Positions 43,304 to 51,628 of a stretch of DNA of 64,000 nt are shown piece after piece (position 1 is the first letter of the stretch; each line of letters opens with the position of its first letter). Position numbers and translations under genes: made by a program. The stretch comes from Paenibacillus spiritus (GTDB taxonomy: Bacteria > Bacillota > Bacilli > Paenibacillales > Paenibacillaceae): NCBI RefSeq assembly GCF_008710135.1, contig NZ_VYKK01000012.1, positions 160,737-224,736 on the forward strand, given 5' to 3'. The notes under the pieces were generated by a model that was not told where the DNA came from, ran no database searches, and saw only the letters and a list, made by a program, of their open reading frames with translations.

Positions 43304-43885
43304 ATGGCGAGAAGAGCAGTGGAACAGGAGTTGTCGCGGGAGCGGATTCTGGAAGCAGCCAGGCATCTGTTCATCACGAAGGGCTACCGGGCGATCTCCA
43401 TGCGCAGTATCGGTCAGCATCTGGGGTACAGTCACGGATCGCTCTATTATCACTTTAAAGAGAAGGCCGAGCTGTTCTATGCCATTGTGGTGGAGGATTT
43501 CAATTATGTCGCCGAGCTTCTCGGCAGGGCGATGGATCACCCTCCCGAACCGGGCATGACCAAGGTGGAGCAGCTCGTGCTGGAATTTATCCGATTCGGA
43601 CTCGACCATCCGTATCAGTACGAAATTATGTTCATGATCCGGGACGAAGAACTGCTGGCCTATTGTCGCAACGAACAGGGACGATGTTTCGACTTGTTCG
43701 CGGATATCGTGCGTCAGCATATGAAGGAAGAAGGCCATGTCGCAGGCGACTGGCAGAATATCCCGAGGACGCTGTTTCTCTCCGCTCATGGTTTTATATC
43801 CTACTATATTCAAGACAAGGTGCGGTTTGAAGACGTGGAGGCATTGGCGCGCATGCATGTTAAGGTGTTGTGCCGCAGTTTGTGA
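43304..43885 (+). CDS. TetR/AcrR-family transcriptional regulator
   Basis: A 193-aa repressor. HTH at residues 12-58: RILEAARHLFITKGYRAISMRSIGQHLGYSHGSLYYHFKEKAELFYAIV. The C-terminal ligand domain (60-193) is helical. No dedicated target is visible; its own promoter lies within or before the YigZ gene. Ligand unknown. Confidence 0.92.
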   Translation: MARRAVEQELSRERILEAARHLFITKGYRAISMRSIGQHLGYSHGSLYYHFKEKAELFYAIVVEDFNYVAELLGRAMDHPPEPGMTKVEQLVLEFIRFGLDHPYQYEIMFMIRDEELLAYCRNEQGRCFDLFADIVRQHMKEEGHVAGDWQNIPRTLFLSAHGFISYYIQDKVRFEDVEALARMHVKVLCRSL

Positions 43886-43998
43886 CGGACGGGGCTTTGC
43901 TGCGCGCCGGTGCTTTAGGACTGTGAATCGGTGACGAAATGCTTCTCTGCTATGCAAAAGCCACCTGTCCGCTTCCATGCCTGCCGGCGCAGGCAGAG

Positions 43999-44400
43999 TT
44001 AGCCCTCCATAATCTTGAGATGATACTGCCGGCGCCGCGGGCCGTCGAATTCGCAGAAGTAGATGCCCTGCCAGCGGCCGAGCAGCAGCTCGCCGTCATG
44101 GATAATGACCGTCTGGGAAGTTCCCGCAGTGATCGACTTCAAATGGGAGGCGGTATTGCCCTCCGCATGCCGGTATTTCGGATGCTCCCAAGGATAGACT
44201 TCATCCATACGCATCAGCACATCATGTTTCACGTCGGGGTCGGCATTCTCGTTGATCGCGATGCCGGCCGTCGTATGCGGGCAGTAGACGAGCAGCAGTC
44301 CCTGCTGGACGCCGCTCTTCCGGACATAGGACAGGCAGTCGCGGGTGATATCCCGCATTTCGTCGCGCTTGCTTGTTGAAATTTCAACGGTATACAGCAT
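43999..44400 (-). CDS. yjbQ: YjbQ-family protein (UPF0047)
   Basis: A 133-aa protein with CPHTTAGIAINENADPDVKHD and WEHPKYRHAEGNTASHLKSITAGTSQTVIIHDGELLLGRWQGIYFCEFDGPRRRQ, the conserved His/Glu pattern of UPF0047. A homologue has been reported to carry weak thiamine phosphate synthase activity, but the natural role is not settled. Ribosome site GGAGAGGAG before ATG 44400. Divergent from the sulfate importer operon. Confidence 0.92.
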   Translation of the reverse strand: MLYTVEISTSKRDEMRDITRDCLSYVRKSGVQQGLLLVYCPHTTAGIAINENADPDVKHDVLMRMDEVYPWEHPKYRHAEGNTASHLKSITAGTSQTVIIHDGELLLGRWQGIYFCEFDGPRRRQYHLKIMEG

Positions 44401-44495
44401 AAGTTTATTCTCCTCTCCAGGACTTCGTAACGGGCCGTGTCTACCCCATTATACCCGCTGCCGCCCGAACCTTACACTTTTAGCCGTAAAACCAA

Positions 44496-44558
44496 TTGAC
44501 GATAGGCTTCTTCCTTGGTAAAGTAATACACATAAATCCAAGTATATTAATAGGAATA
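44496..44558 (+). promoter_or_regulatory. Promoter and dyad before the sulfate importer
   Basis: TTGACG (44496-44501), a 17-nt spacer and TAAAGT (44519-44524) form a plausible promoter. Downstream, TAAATCC (44533-44539) and GGAATAA (44553-44559) form an imperfect dyad around an AT-rich centre, resembling a CymR/Rrf2-type cysteine-regulator site. That comparison is from memory and is only suggestive. Confidence 0.35.
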
Positions 44559-44626
44559 ATAATCGGTCTCTTGGCGGCATGCCTGGCGAACCGACCGGTC
44601 AACCGGAGGCGGGGAGGTATCTGTGT

Positions 44627-45442
44627 TTGAATTCGCTGCTTAGTCACAAGGGTTGGACCCGGGGATTCCGGACAACCGTACTGCTCTATTTCGTACTGCT
44701 GATCGTCTGTCCCATTCTGGGTGTTTATTACAATGCATTCACCGGAGGGCTGGAAGGCTTCTGGGAGAGTGTCTCCGATCCCATCGCGTGGAAGGCCGTT
44801 CTGCTGACACTAAGGCTGGCGCTGATCGCGACTCTGATTAATGTTCTGCTGGGGACCATGATCGCCTGGGTGCTGATCCGCTACCGGTTCCCGGGCAGGG
44901 CGCTGCTCAACAGTCTGGTGGATCTCCCGTTCGCGCTTCCGACCGCCGTCGGCGGCCTCATGATTCTGCTGCTGCTCGGGCCCGGAAGTCTTGCAGGAGA
45001 GATCGCGGAAGCGCTCGGCCTGGAAATCGTCTTTCATCAGCCGGCCATTGTGATCGCAATGGTATTTGTGACCTTTCCCTTCGTTATCCGCGCGGTGCAG
45101 CCGCTTCTGGAGGAACTGGATGCTTCCGAAGAGGAAGCCGCCTATACGATGGGAGCCGGGCGCCCGCGGGTATTCGGGCAGATTATCCTGCCTTCCATGA
45201 TGCCGGGGATGATTAGCGGAGGCATGCTGGCCTTCTCCCGGGCCTTGGCGGAATTCGGCGCCGTTGTGCTCGTTGCCGGCAATATTCCCGGCCGGACGCT
45301 CGTCTCCTCGGTGTTCATCTACGGCGAGGTGGAGAGCGACAATCCGGCCGGAGCGGCTGCGGTCTCGGTCATTCTGCTGACGCTGTCGTTCCTGATTCTC
45401 TGGCTCATTCACGTGGTGCAGATGAGGGGGAGACGGGCATGA
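44627..45442 (+). CDS. cysT: Sulfate ABC transporter permease CysT
   Basis: A 271-aa membrane permease for sulfate/thiosulfate import. Six hydrophobic segments and the binding-protein-dependent signature EEAAYTMGAGRPRVFGQIILPSMMPGMISGGMLAFSRALAEFGAVVLVAGNI. The frame is open to an ATG at 44579, but GGGGAGG (44611-44617) lies 9 bases before TTG 44627, which gives the natural MNSLLSHKGW start. Operon order is cysT-cysW-cysA-sbp; overlap with cysW is 4 bases. Confidence 0.94.
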   Translation: MNSLLSHKGWTRGFRTTVLLYFVLLIVCPILGVYYNAFTGGLEGFWESVSDPIAWKAVLLTLRLALIATLINVLLGTMIAWVLIRYRFPGRALLNSLVDLPFALPTAVGGLMILLLLGPGSLAGEIAEALGLEIVFHQPAIVIAMVFVTFPFVIRAVQPLLEELDASEEEAAYTMGAGRPRVFGQIILPSMMPGMISGGMLAFSRALAEFGAVVLVAGNIPGRTLVSSVFIYGEVESDNPAGAAAVSVILLTLSFLILWLIHVVQMRGRRA

Positions 45443-46236
45443 GAAGACTGTGGATCGGACTGACCTACGCCGTATTCCTGCTGCTGATTGTGGCTCCTCT
45501 GGCCAAAATGACATCCGGCGCCTTCGCTGACGGCTTCTCGGGGTTCTGGTCCGCGCTGACCCGCCCCGAAGCGCTGCACGCGCTGATGATGACGCTGCTT
45601 GTCGTTCTCGTCGTGACGGCGCTGAATACGATATTCGGCATCATGACCGCCCTGTATCTCGTTCGGGCCGCCTGGCTGCCGAAACGGCTGAAGGGCATCC
45701 TGAACAGTGTGGTGGATCTGCCCTACGCGGTCTCGCCGGTCATCGGCGGCCTGATGATCGTGCTGCTGCTGGGCCCGGACAGTCCGGCCGGCGCCTGGCT
45801 GGCCGGGATCGGGGTCGATATTGTGTATGCTTTTCCGGGCATGGTCATTGCGACTCTGTTCGTGACCTTCCCGCTTATGGTGCGGGAGGTGATGCCGGTG
45901 CTGCAGGAGATCGGGGCCCAGCAGGAAGAGGCGGCTTCAACGCTCGGCGCCTACGGCTGGACGACCTTCTGGAAGGTGACCTGGCCGTCGATTCAGTGGG
46001 CGGTGCTCTACGGCGTTATTCTGACCGTCGCCCGGTCGCTCGGCGAGTTCGGGGCGGTGCTGGTCGTCTCCGGCAATATCATGAACAAGACCCAGACGGC
46101 GACGACGCTCGTCTACCAGGATGTCGAGAATTTCAATGTGACCGCGGCTGGCGGGCTGGCGCTGGTGCTGGCGGCCTTCTCCGTAGGGCTGCTGCTGCTG
46201 ATGGAATGGAGCAAGAAGAGAAAGGAAGTGCGCTGA
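45439..46236 (+). CDS. cysW: Sulfate ABC transporter permease CysW
   Basis: A 265-aa second permease of the sulfate importer. Segments at about 10-30, 55-75, 90-120 and beyond; the coupling-loop motif EEAASTLGAYGWTTFWKVTWPSIQWAVLYGV, then ARSLGEFGAVLVVSGNI, matches CysW. Starts in the ATGA overlap with cysT. Confidence 0.95.
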   Translation: MRRLWIGLTYAVFLLLIVAPLAKMTSGAFADGFSGFWSALTRPEALHALMMTLLVVLVVTALNTIFGIMTALYLVRAAWLPKRLKGILNSVVDLPYAVSPVIGGLMIVLLLGPDSPAGAWLAGIGVDIVYAFPGMVIATLFVTFPLMVREVMPVLQEIGAQQEEAASTLGAYGWTTFWKVTWPSIQWAVLYGVILTVARSLGEFGAVLVVSGNIMNKTQTATTLVYQDVENFNVTAAGGLALVLAAFSVGLLLLMEWSKKRKEVR

Positions 46237-46237
46237 T

Positions 46238-47302
46238 ATGCATGTGGAAGTGCGGGGACTGAACAAGCATTTTGGGGATTTTCATGCGGTGAAGGATGTC
46301 AGCTTCGGAATCGAGAAAGGGCATTTGATCGGTCTGCTGGGTCCGAGCGGCGGCGGCAAAACCTCCATTCTGCGCATGCTCGCCGGGCTGGAGTCGCCGG
46401 ATGCCGGCGAGATCGTATTCCACGGCCGGAAGGTGAACGATTTGCCGCCGCAGGAGCGGGGCATCGGATTCGTGTTCCAGAACTACGCGCTGTTCAAGCA
46501 TATGACCGTCTACGAGAATATCGCGTTCGGACTGCGGGTGAAGAAGGCGAACAAGCACGTGATCCGCGAACGGGTGATGGAGCTCGTCGAGCTGACAGGA
46601 CTCAAGGGTTTTGAAAAACGCTACCCGCATCAGCTCTCCGGCGGCCAGCGACAGAGGGTCGCCTTTGCCCGGGCGCTGGCTCCCGAGCCGCAGCTGCTGC
46701 TGCTGGATGAGCCGTTCGCGGCCATCGACGCCAAGATCCGGCAGGAGCTGCGCTCCTGGCTCCGCGAGCTGATCGAACGGGTCGGCATCACTTCCATCTT
46801 CGTTACCCATGACCAGGACGAGGCCATCGAGGTCGCGGACGAGATTATGATTATCAATCAGGGACGGCTGGAGCAGAAAGGCACGCCTTGGGACATCTAC
46901 AAAGAGCCGAAGACGCCGTTCGTGGCGACCTTCATCGGCGAATCGACGCTGATTGAAGACGCGTCCGAGCTGAAGGGCTTCGGAGGCACAGGGTCCGGGG
47001 CGCCGGCCAAAGCCCTGATCCGGCCGGAATATATCGAAGTCGGCGAGCCGCACGAGTTCCGGGTAATATCGGCGACCGAGCGGGGCGTCGTGAAGCATCT
47101 GCATTTTCGGGGAAGCGAATGGCTGTTGGAGATCGAGGTTAAGGGCCACAAGCTGGTTACTTACCGTTCGCTGGAGAAAGAGACGCTGCATCCGGGACAG
47201 GAGATCTCGGTGCTGGTTCACCGGGCCTATATGTTCAATGACGAGAAGAGCTGGATTCAGGAGAACGGCTTGAAGGAAGATCCGATGCCGGTATATATTT
47301 AG
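46238..47302 (+). CDS. cysA: Sulfate ABC transporter ATPase CysA
   Basis: A 354-aa ATPase. Walker A GPSGGGKT (35-42), Q-loop FQNYALFKHMTVYENIAFGLR, signature LSGGQ (133-137), Walker B LLLLDEP (153-159), H-loop His191. The C-terminal region (about 235-354) is the regulatory beta domain (TOBE-like) that follows in sulfate and molybdate ATPases. ATG 46238 comes one base after the cysW stop. Confidence 0.95.
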   Translation: MHVEVRGLNKHFGDFHAVKDVSFGIEKGHLIGLLGPSGGGKTSILRMLAGLESPDAGEIVFHGRKVNDLPPQERGIGFVFQNYALFKHMTVYENIAFGLRVKKANKHVIRERVMELVELTGLKGFEKRYPHQLSGGQRQRVAFARALAPEPQLLLLDEPFAAIDAKIRQELRSWLRELIERVGITSIFVTHDQDEAIEVADEIMIINQGRLEQKGTPWDIYKEPKTPFVATFIGESTLIEDASELKGFGGTGSGAPAKALIRPEYIEVGEPHEFRVISATERGVVKHLHFRGSEWLLEIEVKGHKLVTYRSLEKETLHPGQEISVLVHRAYMFNDEKSWIQENGLKEDPMPVYI

Positions 47303-47310
47303 GCCGGGGA

Positions 47311-48390
47311 ATGAGGGTAGACATGAAGGGATTCTGGAGGAGCAGACGACTGCACATAGGAATGGGCCTTCTGCTGCTGGCGCTGACGGCCGCTGGCTGC
47401 GGCGGAGACGGCGGCAGCGCGGACCCGGGGCCGGAAGGTAAGCCTGCGGGGGACCTAACGCTGGTCATCGGCGCTTACAGCGTCGTGCGGGACGCAATGG
47501 AAGAGATCTTGCCGGCTTTTGCCTCGAAATGGAAGGAAGAGACCGGGCAGCGCATCGCATTCCAGGAATCATATGAAGCCTCGGGTACCCAGGCGCGGGC
47601 GATTGCCGGCGGTTTTGAGGCCGATGTGACGCTACTGGCTATGGAGGGCGATGTCGACAAGCTGGTGAAGGCCGGACTGGTGAAGGACGACTGGCGGAGC
47701 CGCAGCGGGGTAAACGGGATGATTACGCGCTCGGTTGTGGCGCTGGGCACCCGCGAAGGCAATCCGAAGGGCATCCGGGACTTCGCCGATCTGGCGAAGC
47801 CGGGCGTGAAGGTGCTGTACCCGAACCCGAAGACGTCGGGCGGGGCCCAGTGGGATATCAACGCCATTTACGGGGCGGGACTGAAGGCTTCGGAGGCCAA
47901 GAGCGGAGTCAAGGACCCCGCGGCGGCGAAGGCTTTTCTGAAGAGCGTGCATGCCAACGTGGAATCCCTCGATAAAAGCGGCCGGGCCTCCATGGCGGCC
48001 TTCGAGTATGGGGTGGGCGACGTCATCGTCACCTATGAGAACGAGCTGCTGGCCCGCATCGCTCAAGGGGTGAAATATGAAGTCGTTATCCCCGACGACA
48101 CGATTCTGATCGAGAATCCGGCCGCCGTGGTGGATCATTACGCGGAGGAACATGGCACCCGGCAGGCAGCCCAGGCGCTTGTCGATTTCCTGGCAACGCC
48201 GCAGGCGCAGGAGATCTTTGCAAAGCACGGCTTCCGTCCGGTGGAGAAGTCCGTCTATGAAGCCAACGCGGACCGTTATCCGGTACCGCCGGGATTGTTC
48301 GATATCTCCTACCTCGGCGGCTGGGACGAAGTCCGGAGCACCCTCTACTCCAAGCGCGGCGTCTGGTATCAGGTGCTGGCGGGAATATAG
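47311..48390 (+). CDS. sbp: Sulfate-binding lipoprotein
   Basis: A 359-aa extracellular binding protein. Signal with lipobox LTAAGC (Cys near 30) after a basic start, then DLTLVIGAYSVVRDAMEEILPAFASKWKEETGQRIAFQESYEASGTQARAIAGGFEADVTLLAMEGDVDKL, the standard Sbp/CysP opening. The C-terminus has VYEANADRYPVPPGLFDISYLGGWDEV. Both ATG 47311 and ATG 47323 are possible starts. It is last in the operon, where many relatives have it first. Confidence 0.93.
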   Translation: MRVDMKGFWRSRRLHIGMGLLLLALTAAGCGGDGGSADPGPEGKPAGDLTLVIGAYSVVRDAMEEILPAFASKWKEETGQRIAFQESYEASGTQARAIAGGFEADVTLLAMEGDVDKLVKAGLVKDDWRSRSGVNGMITRSVVALGTREGNPKGIRDFADLAKPGVKVLYPNPKTSGGAQWDINAIYGAGLKASEAKSGVKDPAAAKAFLKSVHANVESLDKSGRASMAAFEYGVGDVIVTYENELLARIAQGVKYEVVIPDDTILIENPAAVVDHYAEEHGTRQAAQALVDFLATPQAQEIFAKHGFRPVEKSVYEANADRYPVPPGLFDISYLGGWDEVRSTLYSKRGVWYQVLAGI

Positions 48391-48400
48391 AAGAACGATC

Positions 48401-48432
48401 AAGAGGCTGCGCCTGAAGAGGGCGCGGCTCTT
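48401..48432 (+). terminator. Imperfect hairpin after the sulfate operon
   Basis: AAGAGGCTGCGCC (48401-48413) pairs with GGCGCGGCTCTT (48421-48432) apart from a bulge and a G-U pair. There is no T-tract, so this is a weak candidate. Confidence 0.4.
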
Positions 48433-48529
48433 GGTGCTGTCCGGGCGTCGCCCGCACCCTTGGCCTTCCGGCTGAAAATACACTACAATAGACAGACAGC
48501 TTACCAACGGACAGGCAAAGGAGAGGCGT

Positions 48530-49306
48530 ATGGACAGACTGGTATTTCTGGGAACAGGCGATGCGATGGGGACGCCGCGGGTGTACTGCGGCTGCGGGGT
48601 GTGCGAAGAGGCGAGAACCGGCGGGAAGAATGCGCGGCTGCGCTCGTCCGTGCTGGTGGAGAACGGCGAAGACTTCTTCGTCATCGACTGCGGGCCGGAT
48701 TGGCGGCGGCAGATGGAAGCGCGGGGCATCCGGCGGATGGATACGCTGCTGGTGACGCACGGGCATTTTGACCATATTGGCGGTCTTCCGGAATGGGCCG
48801 ATGCCTGCCGCTGGCTCGGCGTGCGCGGGCAGCTCTATGCCCCGGCCGAGGTGATTCCGCTGATGATGCGCCAATATCCGTGGCTGGGAAGCCATATCGA
48901 CTTCCACGAAGCCGACGGAGGCTTCGAGCTTCAGGGCTGGCGGATTGCGGCCTGGCGCGTCTGCCACGGGAAGAACGGCTATTCCTATGCGTATCGGCTG
49001 GAAAAAGACGGATACGCCTGGGTCTACTGCCCCGATTCCATTTCGCTCGGGGAGGAAGAGACGCGGCGGATGCGGGACGCCGATCTGCTCGTGCTGGGCA
49101 CAAGCTTTTACAAAGAAGAAGCGGAACTGTCCACCCGCTCCGTCTATGATATGACCGAGGCGGCGGAGCTGCTGAAGGCGGTCCGGCCGGGACAGGCGGT
49201 ATACACGCATATGTCCCACGATATTGATCTGAATAAGGAATACCCGCTCCCGTCCGGCGTCACGCTGGCGACCGCGGGTCTGACGCTGGAGCTGGGCCGC
49301 CGTTAG
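48530..49306 (+). CDS. MBL-fold metallohydrolase, PhnP-like
   Basis: A 258-aa zinc hydrolase. The N-terminus has the extra cysteines of PhnP-like proteins (VYCGCGVCEEAR). The beta-lactamase-fold motif THGHFDHIGG follows, with a further His in VYTHMSHDID near the C-terminus. PhnP cleaves cyclic ribosyl phosphodiesters in phosphonate breakdown, but no other phn genes are here, so the substrate is open. GGAGAGGCGTATG gives a sound start. Confidence 0.88.
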   Translation: MDRLVFLGTGDAMGTPRVYCGCGVCEEARTGGKNARLRSSVLVENGEDFFVIDCGPDWRRQMEARGIRRMDTLLVTHGHFDHIGGLPEWADACRWLGVRGQLYAPAEVIPLMMRQYPWLGSHIDFHEADGGFELQGWRIAAWRVCHGKNGYSYAYRLEKDGYAWVYCPDSISLGEEETRRMRDADLLVLGTSFYKEEAELSTRSVYDMTEAAELLKAVRPGQAVYTHMSHDIDLNKEYPLPSGVTLATAGLTLELGRR

Positions 49307-49318
49307 GCGGCCCTTCTT
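49294..49318 (+). terminator. Terminator of the MBL gene, overlapping its stop
   Basis: GGGCCGCC (49294-49301) and GGCGGCCC (49306-49313) form an eight-bp stem that contains the stop codon, followed by a T-rich stretch. Confidence 0.6.
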
Positions 49319-49349
49319 CGTGGGCCTTTTCCCGTGCTCGGCCCTTCCG

Positions 49350-49793
49350 TTATCCGGCAATGTCGGCTCGGCAGGCGGACGTCAGGACTGCTCCTTGTCC
49401 AGCCACTGTTCGACGTGCCGTCCCATCTCGGCGGTGGCCTGCTCCGCTTCGGGAATCAGCCAGGCATAGAGCGGATAGGCGGTCATGCTCGGCCCGGAGG
49501 GCGTCGATTTGCCGGTCGAGCCGTTCTTTTTTGCGCGCAATCAGCGCTTCAAAATCCTCCAGAGTCAGACTTCCGCCCGATAAGCTCAGCGCCTTGGCAA
49601 TCTCCTTGAGGCTGAACCCGTGAGCCTTGGCGTCCCGGATGAAGCCCAGCCGTATCTCCGTCTCCTCCCCGTATATCCGGTAACCCGACTCCGAGCGGGC
49701 CGGAGCCGGAATCAGCCCGAGCTGCTCGTAATAGCGCAGCGTCTCGCTGTGCAGGCCCGTCCTCCGGGCCAATTCTCCGCGCGTATACTTCAT
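49350..49793 (-). CDS. MerR-family regulator, probably frameshifted
   Basis: 147 aa. N-terminal HTH MKYTRGELARRTGLHSETLRYYEQLGLIPAPARSESGYRIYGEETEIRLGFIRDAKAHGFSLKEI, the full MerR pattern, and a coiled-coil start (LDRQIDALRAEHDRL). ATG 49793 is six bases after AAAGGAGG; the in-frame ATG at 49799 abuts that site. After about residue 110 the frame gives an Arg/Gly/Ala-rich tail, while the +1 frame (49486-49382) reads AYPLYAWLIPEAEQATAEMG and ends in a stop, a far more natural end. A frameshift or sequencing error is likely. Confidence 0.78.
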   Translation of the reverse strand: MKYTRGELARRTGLHSETLRYYEQLGLIPAPARSESGYRIYGEETEIRLGFIRDAKAHGFSLKEIAKALSLSGGSLTLEDFEALIARKKERLDRQIDALRAEHDRLSALCLADSRSGAGHRRDGTARRTVAGQGAVLTSACRADIAG

Positions 49794-49866
49794 AGCCATC
49801 CTCCTTTGCTGTCCATTATAATACAGGAATAGCAGATTCTTATGCGACAAAAGGAGGCTTGTCACG

Positions 49867-50466
49867 ATGACCGTTCCAGCCGGTTCCGAAGCTTTTGACC
49901 CGAAGTCCCTGTCCTTTCGCGACAGCTTTGAAACAAGACGCCTGCTGATTCGTGCTCCCCGTACGGGAGACGGCGCTGATCTATGCGCGGCGATCCGGGA
50001 GAGCCTGGAGGAGCTGCGCCCGTGGATGGCATTCGCGCAGACCGAACCCGACCCGAAGAGTTCCGAGAAAGTGACCCGTCTGGGGCGGGATGAATTCAAG
50101 CAGCGGACCGATCTGCCTCTGCGGCTCTACGACAGAGAGACCGGCGGCTTCGTCGGGTGCAGCGGACTGCACCGGATCGACTGGTCGCTGCGGCGGTTCG
50201 AGATCGGCTACTGGATCCGCACCTCCTGCGCGGGAATGGGATATATGACGGAAGCGGTCAACGGGATCGTGGATTGGGCGGCCGCCGAGCTGGGAGCGAA
50301 CCGGCTGGAAATCCGGTGCAGCGGCCGGAACCGCCGCAGCGCCGCGGTCGCCGAGCGCTGCGGCTTCGTTTTCGAAGGCGTGCTGCGCCGCAATCAGAAG
50401 AGTCCAGCCGGCGGATGGGAGGACACCCGGATCTATGCGAAGGTGCGGGGCGCGGAGTTCGGGTAA
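49867..50466 (+). CDS. GNAT acetyltransferase, RimJ/RimL-like
   Basis: A 199-aa acetyltransferase. N-terminal LETRRLLIRAP-type opening (FETRRLLIRAPRTGD), the acetyl-CoA region RFEIGYWIRTSCAGMGYMTEAVNGIVDWAAAELGANRLEIRCSGRNRRSAAVAERCGFVFEGVLRRN. It may acetylate a ribosomal protein or a small amine. Ribosome site AAAAGGAGG before ATG 49867; divergent from the MerR gene, which might regulate it. Confidence 0.9.
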   Translation: MTVPAGSEAFDPKSLSFRDSFETRRLLIRAPRTGDGADLCAAIRESLEELRPWMAFAQTEPDPKSSEKVTRLGRDEFKQRTDLPLRLYDRETGGFVGCSGLHRIDWSLRRFEIGYWIRTSCAGMGYMTEAVNGIVDWAAAELGANRLEIRCSGRNRRSAAVAERCGFVFEGVLRRNQKSPAGGWEDTRIYAKVRGAEFG

Positions 50467-50495
50467 GCCGGGTTCAGAGGCCTTGGAAACAAGAA

Positions 50496-50540
50496 GAGCC
50501 GCGTTCCTTTACGCATTCGGTGGAGAGAGGAGCGGCTTTT
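50496..50540 (+). terminator. Probable terminator of the GNAT gene
   Basis: AGCCGC (50497-50502) can pair with GCGGCT (50532-50537) over a long loop, followed by four T. The loop is long, so it is uncertain. Confidence 0.5.
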
Positions 50541-50552
50541 AACATCAACCCG

Positions 50553-51356
50553 TTAATCAATTGGAACGATTAAAGAGAATAAATGACTCTCGCTTCGAAG
50601 GAGAGGAACAAGCTGATTTAAGTGTTGGTTGTATAATTCCCAGGCCTGTTCCTTTTGCCAAGGCTTCGGCAATAACTGCTCCGGCAAGAAAGGGTCCTCC
50701 AGCAAAATTTCACCGAATCTCTCCCCGAGCTCCAACACCAGCAGCAGCACATTCCATGGCGATGGTTCCGCCGCCGGATTGGCAGCGGCAGCAGACCATT
50801 TATCGATTTGGGCGCTCGCCCACGCACTGAACAGCCCGTACTTCTCATTAACGGCTTGAACAGGCCAGATCTGTTCCGCTAAGTCTGCCGTGACCGGACC
50901 ATGCTCCAGATCTAGGCTGCCCATACGAATCCATTTCTCCAGACCCGTCAGTCTCGCAACCTGCATCACAGATGCGCAACGGTTATAGGGACAAATGAAC
51001 ACGCCGTCGTACAAAAGACCGTAGCCGATTTGCACCAGCTCTCGCCGAAACGTATTTCGAAGAGATCGGAATTGTTCCGGGATCCGGAACATGACGACAT
51101 GCCAGCGTCCGTCCCACTCGCTGTTCGAGCCGGAAATCTTGAGCTGGAGACTCTGGATGAAAGCGGTACCGGATTCTGTCAGCGTGTATCTTCGCTCCTC
51201 CGCGAGAATATACCCCTTTTGCTTCAGGGAGGACAGCGCGTTGCGAATCGTCTGCTCCGTCTTTCCGCGATCCTTGTAAATTTCAATCAGCTCGGCTGCC
51301 GTAATTACGTGACGATGCTGGATCATATACAAGATTTGCTTCTCCAATGAGATCAT
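50553..51356 (-). CDS. PaaX-like winged-helix regulator
   Basis: A 267-aa protein with an N-terminal winged helix (ITAAELIEIYKDRGKTEQTIRNALSSLKQKGYILAEERRYTLTESG) and a PaaX-type middle (WDGRWHVVMFRIPEQFRSLRNTFRRELVQIGYGLLYDGVFICPYNR). PaaX represses phenylacetate catabolism in E. coli; here no paa genes are nearby. It is divergent from the MFS transporter, so it may control that gene. The C-terminal third is helical. Confidence 0.85.
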   Translation of the reverse strand: MISLEKQILYMIQHRHVITAAELIEIYKDRGKTEQTIRNALSSLKQKGYILAEERRYTLTESGTAFIQSLQLKISGSNSEWDGRWHVVMFRIPEQFRSLRNTFRRELVQIGYGLLYDGVFICPYNRCASVMQVARLTGLEKWIRMGSLDLEHGPVTADLAEQIWPVQAVNEKYGLFSAWASAQIDKWSAAAANPAAEPSPWNVLLLVLELGERFGEILLEDPFLPEQLLPKPWQKEQAWELYNQHLNQLVPLLRSESHLFSLIVPID

Positions 51357-51541
51357 CCCAACACCTCAATCGTGGTTGTGTATTTCTAATTATAACCAGG
51401 CCATCCGACACTGACAATCAAGGAGAAGCGGGATAGAAATATTTTATAATAAAAATATTGACCAACGCACTATAAGGTGTTATTTTCGGAGTACAACACA
51501 ATCATATCCAATTTTAGATATATAGGGGATGAGAGAGGATA

Positions 51542-51575
51542 GACGGTTAGCACTTGAATCGAGTGCCTATCCGTC
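51542..51575 (+). promoter_or_regulatory. Quasi-palindromic leader hairpin before the MFS gene
   Basis: GACGG (51542-51546) and CCGTC (51571-51575) enclose GCACT (51550-51554) and AGTGC (51562-51566) with a seven-base loop and short internal loops. It lies 54 bases upstream of the MFS start. It could be a regulator binding site or an RNA structure. Confidence 0.4.
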
Positions 51576-51628
51576 ATGGATTCGCAGAGGAACCCGGATT
51601 GTGCAGTCCATTGAGTACTGGAGGGACT

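Noticed and set aside
48086..49360. 424-aa minus-strand ORF opposite the sulfate-binding and MBL genes
   Set aside because: Arg/Pro/His-rich composition typical of an antisense frame; it spans two unrelated genes and a terminator.
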